NCBI GenBank assembly: GCA_012271125.1
Contig: JAAXHB010000186.1
Coordinates: forward strand, 1-5,414
Origin: Actinomycetota bacterium
Lineage (GTDB): Bacteria > Actinomycetota > Acidimicrobiia > Acidimicrobiales > Aldehydirespiratoraceae
DNA: 5,414 nucleotides
Direction of reading: 5' to 3'
Shown: piece after piece, positions 1 to 4,522 of the stretch
Layout of the letters: the number at the start of each line of letters is the position of its first letter
Position numbering within the stretch: the stretch's first letter is position 1
The notes under the pieces: model-generated
What the model was told of the DNA's origin: nothing
The model's input: only the letters and a program-made list of their open reading frames with translations
The model's database searches: none
Position numbers and translations under genes: made by a program

Positions 1-1337
1 GCCTTGTCGAGATCTCCCCCACCAATGGATTCGATCATCTCATCGGCGATAGGTAGCGCGGTGGTGAGGTAGCGGGAAAATATCGCGGTGGCGGCTTCGG
101 AGTCGGGGCGTTCGATCTTTATCTTGACGTCGAGACGTCCGGGGCGAAGGATTGCCGGGTCGATCAGGTCTTCTCGGTTTGAGGCACCGATGACGATGAC
201 ATTGCGCAGTGTTTCGACGCCGTCGATTTCAGCCAAGAGTTGTGGCACGATGGTTGATTCGATGTCGGAGCTGATGCCAGAGCCGCGGATGCGGAAAAGC
301 GATTCCATCTCGTCGAAGAAAACGATGACCGGCCAGCCTTGTTCGCTTTTTTCACGGGCTCGTTGGAAGATTTGGCGGATTTGGCGTTCGGTTTCGCCGA
401 CGTATTTGTTGAGCAGCTCGGGGCCTTTGATATTGAGGAAGTAGCTGCGGGCTTTTGAGTCGCCGGTTAGTTCCGACACTCGGAAGGTCAAGCTGTTGGC
501 GACGGCTTTGGCGATGAGGGTTTTGCCGCATCCCGGCGGGCCGTATAGCAGAACGCCTTTGGGTGCGGGCAGGTGATAGTCCGAGAAGAGTCCTTGGTGA
601 ACGAAGGGCAACTCAACGGCATCGGTGATTTGTTCGATTTGGTCATCGAGGCCGCCGACGTCGGCGTAGGTGACATCGGGGATTTCTTCGAGAATTAGTT
701 CTTCGACTTCAGGGCGGGGTAGGCGTTCGATGATCAGTGCCGACGAGGCATCGAGCAGCACATGGTCACCGCTGCGTAGTGGGCCGTCTAAAACGGCGGC
801 GCTTAGATCGACGACGCGTTCTTCGTCGGCTCGGCCGGTAATTACGGCTCGGGTGCTGTCAGAGAGCCGTTCCTTGACTGTGACGACTTCGCCTGTGCGG
901 TCTGGGCGGCGTGCCATGATCACGCTGAAGGATTCGTTGAGGACGACTTCTTCGCCGACTTTTAGGTCTTCGACTTCTTCTGAACGGATTGCGACTCGCA
1001 TTTTGCGTCCCGCGACTCGCACATCGACGGTGTCGTCGTCGTTTAGTTCTAAGACGGTGCCATAGCCGCTTGGCGGGGAGGTGAGGCGTTTGACCTCTTC
1101 ACGTAGTGCCACGATGCTGTCTCTGGCTTCGCGGAGTTTGGTATCAAGGAGGGTGTTTTGTGAAGCGGCCTGGGTGAGCTGGCTTTTAGTTTCAACAAGG
1201 CGCTTTTCGAGCTGTCGCTGGCGTTTGGGAGCTTCGGCGGCTTGACGGCGTAACACCTCTAGCTCACGCTGTAGCTCAGCTATCTGTGAGGAGAGGTCGT
1301 TGGCTGCTTGCGAAACTTTGTCGCTCTTATTCGTCAC
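1..1337 (-). CDS. arc: Proteasome-associated AAA+ ATPase ARC/Mpa (3' end cut by window edge)
   Basis: This is the ring-forming ATPase that recognises pupylated proteins, unfolds them and feeds them into the 20S proteasome in the cytoplasm. My translation of the minus strand gives 445 residues before the edge; family members are about 590-610, so the end of the AAA+ domain and the C-terminal proteasome-docking tail are missing. Visible in order: a charged coiled coil (about 14-85), which in Mpa binds Pup; the double OB-fold region (about 90-205); then the AAA+ module with Walker A GPPGCGKT (266-273), pore loop KYVGE (311-315), Walker B VIVFFDE (337-343), sensor-1 Asn387 and arginine-finger motif LRPGR (397-401). 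No key residue is lost. The start is GTG at 1337 with AGGA a few bases upstream; the nearby ATG at 1361 is out of frame. It diverges from the ferredoxin gene. Pup-system partner genes would be expected beyond the left edge. Confidence 0.96.
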   Translation of the reverse strand, partial: MTNKSDKVSQAANDLSSQIAELQRELEVLRRQAAEAPKRQRQLEKRLVETKSQLTQAASQNTLLDTKLREARDSIVALREEVKRLTSPPSGYGTVLELNDDDTVDVRVAGRKMRVAIRSEEVEDLKVGEEVVLNESFSVIMARRPDRTGEVVTVKERLSDSTRAVITGRADEERVVDLSAAVLDGPLRSGDHVLLDASSALIIERLPRPEVEELILEEIPDVTYADVGGLDDQIEQITDAVELPFVHQGLFSDYHLPAPKGVLLYGPPGCGKTLIAKAVANSLTFRVSELTGDSKARSYFLNIKGPELLNKYVGETERQIRQIFQRAREKSEQGWPVIVFFDEMESLFRIRGSGISSDIESTIVPQLLAEIDGVETLRNVIVIGASNREDLIDPAILRPGRLDVKIKIERPDSEAATAIFSRYLTTALPIADEMIESIGGGDLDK

Positions 1338-1502
1338 AATTCCTACGACCCCGAACCATTGAGGTGCCAAGGCTAGCGGGATAGCAGAGTGGGAATAGGA
1401 GAATTGAGTGGCATGCAAGCGGGATAGGAACGGCAGATGCAAGGTGGACGAGAGAAAAATAGAGATAGATGAGATAGTTGCTGAAGATGTATAATGACAG
1501 CG
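1338..1502. promoter_or_regulatory. Divergent promoter region between the proteasomal ATPase and ferredoxin genes
   Basis: These 165 bases separate two divergent starts and hold no convincing gene. The ten-base AGCGGGATAG occurs twice in direct orientation (1375-1384 and 1418-1427), 43 bases apart, close to four helical turns. The core GATAG recurs at 1464-1468 and 1473-1477 inside a purine-rich stretch (1450-1477), where GAGATAG is repeated nine bases apart. For the ATPase, TAGCCT on the minus strand (1375-1370) fits a TANNNT -10 and would give a leader of about 25 bases with AGGA before the GTG; no good -35 is seen. For the ferredoxin see the -10 entry. The repeats could be operator sites, which is inference. 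Confidence 0.5.
1490..1495 (+). promoter_or_regulatory. Perfect TATAAT -10 element for the ferredoxin gene, implying a leaderless mRNA
   Basis: TATAAT lies at 1490-1495, preceded by TG at 1488-1489. Its last two bases are the first two of the upstream in-frame ATG (1494). Standard -10 to start spacing puts transcription initiation at about 1502-1503, exactly on the second in-frame ATG (1503). No Shine-Dalgarno sequence precedes either ATG. Together this favours a leaderless transcript, a common arrangement in actinobacteria. No clear -35 hexamer is visible 16-18 bases upstream. Confidence 0.6.
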
Positions 1503-1736
1503 ATGAAAGTCTGGATTGATCAGGACTTGTGCACCGGTGACGGTCTGTGCGAAGAAATCGCACCGGACGTGTTCACGCTGCTTGATGACGGCCTTGCCTA
1601 TGTGAAAGAAGGCGACAAGGTATTCGCTGAGCCCGGCGGCCCCGAAGGGTTGGCTGTGGTGCCTGACGGTCAAGAAGAGATCACCATCGAGTCTGCTGAA
1701 GAGTGCCCTGGAGAGTGCATCTTTATAGAGATCTAG
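1503..1736 (+). CDS. Small single-cluster ferredoxin
   Basis: A 77-residue acidic, soluble electron carrier. The N-terminal motif C10-x2-D13-x2-C16 (CTGDGLC) and the C-terminal C68-P69-x2-C72 (CPGEC) mark a ferredoxin with one [3Fe-4S] or [4Fe-4S] cluster. C10, C16 and C68 are the expected ligands. D13 sits where the Asp ligand lies in the Pyrococcus furiosus type, and C72 is an extra cysteine near the cluster. About 51 residues separate C16 from C68, more than in the simplest members; the insertion is Gly/Pro/Glu-rich. The start at 1503 is preferred over the in-frame ATG at 1494 because a perfect TATAAT overlaps the latter and because the Met-Lys-Val-Trp beginning resembles relatives as I recall them. 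The redox partner cannot be told from the sequence. The gene diverges from the proteasomal ATPase and converges on the protease gene, sharing CTAG at 1733-1736. Confidence 0.9.
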   Translation: MKVWIDQDLCTGDGLCEEIAPDVFTLLDDGLAYVKEGDKVFAEPGGPEGLAVVPDGQEEITIESAEECPGECIFIEI

Positions 1737-2734
1737 CGACAGTCCGGGACTTCTACCGGAGTCGTTAAGTCAGCACCAGCTAGTAGCTCAACTAATTCGT
1801 CACCTCTCGTGGCGTAAACGGTGTGGCTGTCTGGGCGGCGAGTCTGCCCCCAGACAACACCAATCACATGCCCTGGCGATGACTCCCCTGCTGGCGTGTT
1901 TGTTTCCTCTACTCCCTTAGCTGCCCCCCCTACTCCCCCATCGACGGCTTGTGTGTTCAGCACTAATAAGGCTGCGCCGGAGTGTCCTTGTTCGATTTCG
2001 GCTGCTAACAGCCAGGCTCGACGCTCTACCCGCTCGTCGCCTCCTTCAAGAAAGGTGCGCACCACTACTGGACGGTCAATGCGAAACGGGGTCGGTGCTG
2101 GCACAAATCCGTCATGAACATTGCCGGACCATCCCATCACCGCTCCGAGAGTGCCGTCAGGACTTGTTCCTCCCAAGCTGAAAGGCGCAAGGCTCGCGCC
2201 GGCAATGCGGACAATGGCGAGATCGTTCACTGCGTCAAAGGCGACGATGGTGCCTTTGAACTCTTGTTTGTCGTTGGTTACAACGGTGATGTCGTCGATG
2301 CCGTAGAGCACGTGTCCGTTAGTGGCTATGTAGTTGCCATCGTGTATGGCAAAGCCTGTGCCTTCACGACTGCGTCCGCAAGCACGGCCGTGTAGGGCAA
2401 CAGTCGACGACACCGCTTTTGCTAGTTGGTCGGGATCAATTGCGTGTTGTTCCGGGGCTAGTCCGGCGTCTGGTGGGTCGGATAAGGGCGGTCGGGTGGT
2501 GGTTGGTGGCAGAGTGGAACGTGGTCGGCGAGCAGTCGTCCGAGCAGTTGTTGGTGGGGTTGGGTCGGTGGTATTAAGTGGAACTGCCGTATCTGGCGTC
2601 GTGGGTGGAGCTTCAGTTGTTGATGTTGTCGTTGTTAGGTAGGCGGTTGGTTCTTGTGACGCAGGCAGGGACTGTGTTGAACAGGTTGCGCATACTGCGA
2701 TTAGCAGTAACAGAAAAGCAGGTTTGGAATTCAT
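1733..2734 (-). CDS. Secreted trypsin-like (MarP/HtrA-type) serine protease with Thr/Pro-rich stalk
   Basis: This 333-residue protein is predicted to be exported and to act outside the membrane. Residues 1-20 are a short signal peptide (Lys4, then a hydrophobic run to about 16). Cys15 and Cys18 follow, but neither has a canonical lipobox (Val and Thr at -1), so lipoprotein anchoring is uncertain. Residues about 28-90 form a low-complexity Thr/Pro linker, probably a wall-spanning stalk. The protease domain starts near 105: His141 in ATNGHV, Asp171 in NDLAIV and Ser252 in QGHSGAAL form a complete chymotrypsin-fold triad. Cys119 (just before the EGTGF strand) and the near-terminal Cys332 match the cysteine pair that forms a redox-sensitive disulfide in mycobacterial MarP, but MarP's multi-helix membrane domain is absent and no PDZ domain is seen. 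The ATG at 2734 follows trmI by 27 bases, so co-transcription is likely. No Shine-Dalgarno sequence is visible. Substrate unknown. Confidence 0.88.
   Translation of the reverse strand: MNSKPAFLLLLIAVCATCSTQSLPASQEPTAYLTTTTSTTEAPPTTPDTAVPLNTTDPTPPTTARTTARRPRSTLPPTTTRPPLSDPPDAGLAPEQHAIDPDQLAKAVSSTVALHGRACGRSREGTGFAIHDGNYIATNGHVLYGIDDITVVTNDKQEFKGTIVAFDAVNDLAIVRIAGASLAPFSLGGTSPDGTLGAVMGWSGNVHDGFVPAPTPFRIDRPVVVRTFLEGGDERVERRAWLLAAEIEQGHSGAALLVLNTQAVDGGVGGAAKGVEETNTPAGESSPGHVIGVVWGQTRRPDSHTVYATRGDELVELLAGADLTTPVEVPDCR
1737..1764 (+). terminator. Hairpin directly after the ferredoxin stop, candidate U-less terminator
   Basis: CGAC (1737-1740) pairs with GTCG (1761-1764) and TCCGG (1743-1747) with CCGGA (1756-1760). 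This leaves a two-base AG bulge and an eight-base loop, so nine pairs in all. It begins on the base after the ferredoxin stop codon and lies within the last codons of the convergent protease gene. No T-run follows (only TTAAGT), so it would be a weak or factor-assisted terminator, or a 3'-end stabilising structure. In the opposite direction it would form before the protease stop. Confidence 0.4.
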
Positions 2735-2740
2735 TACTGG

Positions 2741-2760
2741 GCAGCCAAGAATGGGGCTGC
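2741..2760 (-). other. Small GC-rich hairpin between trmI and the protease gene
   Basis: GCAGCC (2741-2746) and GGCTGC (2755-2760) form a perfect six-pair stem with an eight-base loop. It fills most of the 27-base gap between the trmI stop and the protease ATG. No U-run follows on the minus-strand transcript, so it is not a standard intrinsic terminator. It could be a processing, stabilising or translation-modulating element. A stem this short may also be chance. Confidence 0.3.
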
Positions 2761-2761
2761 T

Positions 2762-3568
2762 TTAGGTTGGGGTTAGTAGGCGGGCGCTGGTGAGGAATCC
2801 GGTGTGAGCCACCATGCGATGGTTGGGGCGCACTGCGGCGCCTTCGATGTACCAGCCTCGGTGCAGTACCTCAATCGTGTCGCACATGCCGAAAGGAGAA
2901 TCCTCTAGTCGTTCTCGCAGCTGGGTGGCCTGGACGATGCTTGGCGTGTAGGCACAGAGGATTCCGCCCGGGCGCAAGGCTTCACAAGCCGGGCCGACTG
3001 CGTTCCAGGGTTCGGGGAGGTCGAGCACGATTCGGTCTATGCCGATTTCGTCGATGCCGTTATAGACGTCTCTTACTTCGGTGTGGAAACGTGCCGCGGT
3101 TTCGGGGTCGCAGTATTTGTTGACGTTGCTGACGGCGCGTTCTTGAAAATCTTCACGTTTTTCGTAGCCGATAACTGTTGCTCCGGCTCGCAGCAACGTC
3201 ATCGACAGCGCTCCTGAGCCGACGCCAGCTTCAAGCACTCGGGCACCTGGTAAGATGTCGGCGGTCATGAGGATTGTTCCAAGGTCTTTGGGGTATATGA
3301 CTTGAGCACCTCGAGGCATTTTCAACACGATTTCGCTGAGGGTTGGTCGTAGGGCGGTGAAATAAGAGCCCTTGTTTGTGCGGAGTTCGGTGCCTTCGGA
3401 CTTGCCAATGATTTCGCTATGTGGGATCACGCCAGCGTGACAGTGAAAGTCCTTGTCGGTGGCGAGCTGAACCAGGTAGCGGCGCTTTTTGCGGTCAACT
3501 AGAAGTGCTGTTTCACCTTGTTCAAAAGGAATATGGGGTTCAAAAGGGGTATGGGTGTCATCAGTCAC
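2762..3568 (-). CDS. trmI: tRNA (adenine(58)-N1)-methyltransferase TrmI
   Basis: This 268-residue, full-length enzyme uses S-adenosylmethionine to make 1-methyladenosine at position 58 in the tRNA T-loop, stabilising tRNA; bacterial TrmI works as a homotetramer. The N-terminal small beta domain (about 15-75) is followed by the family stretch RGAQVIYPKD (86-95) and a class I Rossmann domain. That domain has the SAM-binding loop VLEAGVGSGAL (111-121), an acidic residue after strand 2 (Glu136 in GYEKRED), the catalytic-site motif DLPEPW (183-188) and the conserved C-terminal HRMVAHTGFL (250-259). Nothing essential is missing. The start is GTG at 3568; no in-frame ATG gives a better N-terminus and no Shine-Dalgarno sequence precedes it. 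AT-rich 10-base-phased repeats lie directly upstream. The link between trmI and the proteasomal ATPase neighbourhood is also found in mycobacteria (Rv2118c close to mpa), which supports both assignments. Confidence 0.95.
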   Translation of the reverse strand: MTDDTHTPFEPHIPFEQGETALLVDRKKRRYLVQLATDKDFHCHAGVIPHSEIIGKSEGTELRTNKGSYFTALRPTLSEIVLKMPRGAQVIYPKDLGTILMTADILPGARVLEAGVGSGALSMTLLRAGATVIGYEKREDFQERAVSNVNKYCDPETAARFHTEVRDVYNGIDEIGIDRIVLDLPEPWNAVGPACEALRPGGILCAYTPSIVQATQLRERLEDSPFGMCDTIEVLHRGWYIEGAAVRPNHRMVAHTGFLTSARLLTPT

Positions 3569-3570
3569 TA

Positions 3571-3600
3571 TTTAGTTAAATTTAGTTGAAGTTAGTTGGG
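3571..3600. repeat. Three 10-base-phased TTAGTT repeats directly upstream of trmI
   Basis: TTAGTT occurs at 3572-3577, 3582-3587 and 3592-3597, exactly ten bases apart, within three near-identical decamers ending AAA, GAA and GGG. On the minus strand this reads as three AACTAA units ending two bases before the trmI region's TAGTG start context. TAAATT on the minus strand, formed where two units join (3584-3579), fits a TANNNT -10 about four bases ahead of the GTG start. Helically phased repeats at a promoter suggest a multimeric regulator site, but replication slippage is an equally simple origin. Confidence 0.6.
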
Positions 3601-3604
3601 GTCG

Positions 3605-3638
3605 CTGAGCAGAAATTGGTTACTGGCAGAATTGGTTA
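3605..3638. repeat. Imperfect tandem duplication across the stop codon of the small gene before trmI
   Basis: An 18-base copy (3605-3622) and a 16-base copy (3623-3638) lie head to tail. Both begin CTG and end AATTGGTTA, and they differ by two small indels. The minus-strand stop codon at 3620-3622 lies at the end of the first copy, so the last few codons of the small gene come from the second copy. With the adjacent decamer repeats, nearly all of the gap before trmI is repetitive. Confidence 0.6.
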
Positions 3639-3865
3639 TGGGCACGGCGGAAGTGTGTAATTGACAACTTTTCGCCAGGGTTGAGCTTTACCTTGTAGGC
3701 ACGAGTCGGTGTTATCGCTTTTGACAATGTCTTGAGGACGCTTGCGGCAATGGAAGTGCCGTAAATCCAAGCCCAGATGGGACGGCCGCCGGCGAGTGCC
3801 CTGCGTCGAGCGGTTTTAAACAGTCGACCGATTAGTGGGCTGCCGATAAGGGCAAGGACTTTCAT
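3620..3865 (-). CDS. Small basic protein with one hydrophobic segment, unknown function
   Basis: I do not recognise this family. From the ATG at 3865 it has 81 residues: a moderately hydrophobic start (MKVLALIGSP), a basic patch (KTARRRALAGGR, about 17-28), a hydrophobic segment rich in aromatic and small residues (about 29-44, PIWAWIYGTSIAASVL), then a basic tail with KVKLNPGEKLSITHF (about 57-71). The profile suggests a membrane-attached protein with a small basic cytosolic domain. An alternative TTG start at 3922 would add 19 Ser/Pro-rich residues and overlap the preceding gene by 20 bases. I prefer the ATG because that extension looks unconstrained, although neither start has a Shine-Dalgarno sequence. 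It follows two other small membrane-protein genes and precedes trmI, so it may share their transcript. The stop lies in a tandem duplication, so the C-terminus may vary between relatives. Confidence 0.62.
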   Translation of the reverse strand: MKVLALIGSPLIGRLFKTARRRALAGGRPIWAWIYGTSIAASVLKTLSKAITPTRAYKVKLNPGEKLSITHFRRAHNQFCQ

Positions 3866-3902
3866 GCGCGAGTTGGGCGGAGAAGTGTCTGGAGGTGTCA
3901 AA

Positions 3903-4127
3903 CTAAAGTCGGCGGACTTCAACGATTGTTGAACGCAACCTGCCGGCTCGTCGACCTACTAGATAAGCAAGGCCTGCCATTGCCAAGGCTGCCGCGCCTA
4001 CGCCATAGCCGAGCTTTGCCAAAACGCCGGCTTCGTCTAGGTCGCCTTGCAATTCTGAGAGAGCTTGGCGAAGATCGTCTCTGGTGATCTTTTCGGTGGC
4101 GTTCTTTGACTTTGCTTTCTTGGACAT
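3903..4127 (-). CDS. Small single-pass membrane protein, unknown function
   Basis: This 74-residue protein has a Lys-rich N-terminus (1-14), an amphipathic and probably helical charged segment (about 15-34, ITRDDLRQALSELQGDL), one transmembrane helix (about 39-58, rich in Gly, Ala and Leu) and a strongly basic tail with GRRAGRLRST, ending VEVRRL. The positive-inside rule is ambiguous because both ends are basic. The layout (acidic helix, single membrane helix, Arg-rich tail ending in a Val-Glu-Val-Arg-Arg strand) resembles hypothetical proteins I recall from Acidimicrobiia, but no function is known to me. ATG at 4127; the gap from the preceding holin-like gene is only five bases (4128-4132), strongly suggesting one operon and perhaps translational coupling. 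The helix could mediate self-association or contact with the neighbouring membrane proteins, which is inference. Confidence 0.75.
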   Translation of the reverse strand: MSKKAKSKNATEKITRDDLRQALSELQGDLDEAGVLAKLGYGVGAAALAMAGLAYLVGRRAGRLRSTIVEVRRL

Positions 4128-4132
4128 GGCAG

Positions 4133-4474
4133 CTACTTGGCTTTAGATGAGCTGATGCGGCTTATTAGCAGTAGCGCGATGATGAGCAGTGCGCCTATTG
4201 CAGCCACATAGGGTGCCCAGGAAAGGTTGCCTGTGAACATTGTGCCTGTTTCGGTTTGTAGGGCTCGCAGCATTGCCATCAGCAACAAGACGATTCCGAC
4301 GATCAATCCGAAGCTGCCAAGCAGTCCTAGGCCTAGCCAACGTGGAAGGCTCTTTAGGGGGTCGAGAAGCTCCTGTTTGGCGTAGCTCTTCAACAGGTCA
4401 AATAGCTCGCTGGGGTCGAGTTTTTTGCCAGTGCTGTTGGAGCTCTTGGCTTTCTTAAAAAGTGTCTTAAACAT
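4133..4474 (-). CDS. Two-helix membrane protein, holin-superfamily-like
   Basis: The 113 residues start with a Lys-rich segment (1-20), followed by an amphipathic stretch (about 21-42, containing ELFDLLKSYAKQELLDPLK) that probably lies along the membrane. Two transmembrane helices follow: about 47-69 (GLGLLGSFGLIVGIVLLLMA) and about 88-106 (VAAIGALLIIALLLISR). The loop TETGTMFTGNLSWAPY and a short Lys/Ser tail complete it. Both ends are probably cytoplasmic. Proteins like this are often labelled phage holin family in actinobacteria, but nothing here is phage-like. The chromosomal neighbours (dacB upstream, small membrane genes downstream) point to a housekeeping envelope role, so a lytic function should not be assumed. 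ATG at 4474, with no Shine-Dalgarno sequence. A 7-base direct repeat (AGCGTTA on the minus strand) occurs twice in the 48-base gap upstream. Family assignment is from architecture only. Confidence 0.78.
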   Translation of the reverse strand: MFKTLFKKAKSSNSTGKKLDPSELFDLLKSYAKQELLDPLKSLPRWLGLGLLGSFGLIVGIVLLLMAMLRALQTETGTMFTGNLSWAPYVAAIGALLIIALLLISRISSSKAK

Positions 4475-4480
4475 TTGCTA

Positions 4481-4502
4481 TAACGCTAGAGGCACTAACG
4501 CT
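4481..4502. repeat. Direct repeat TAACGCT in the gap before the holin-like gene
   Basis: TAACGCT occurs at 4481-4487 and 4496-4502, 15 bases apart, within the 48-base gap between dacB and the holin-like gene. On the minus strand the proximal copy overlaps TAGCGT (4488-4483), which fits the TANNNT -10 pattern close to the ATG at 4474. It may be a regulator site or chance; a 7-base repeat in a short gap is modest evidence. Confidence 0.3.
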
Positions 4503-4522
4503 TTGCTGCTATCGGGAAAGCA

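Noticed and set aside
88..1065. Plus-strand open frames at 88-444 and 670-1065
   Set aside because: They are antisense to the well-supported ATPase gene and are rich in Ser and Arg, as expected from reading that gene backwards.
1327..1563. Minus-strand open frame of 78 residues between the ATPase and ferredoxin genes
   Set aside because: It overlaps the ferredoxin start and the divergent promoter region, has an unconvincing composition and no recognisable domain, and its last codons overlap the ATPase start in another frame.
1821..2793. Several plus-strand open frames across the protease gene, one with Val/Gly-rich runs at 2334-2642
   Set aside because: They are antisense to the protease; the Val/Gly runs are the complement of its Thr/Pro-rich linker codons.
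4133..4474. Prophage or lysis cassette suggested by the holin-like protein
   Set aside because: No phage structural, integrase or endolysin genes are nearby; the neighbours are housekeeping genes and dacB is a chromosomal cell-wall enzyme.
4500..4521. GCTTT/AAAGC inverted repeat after the dacB stop as a terminator
   Set aside because: Only five mostly AT pairs with a twelve-base loop and no U-run; too weak to call.
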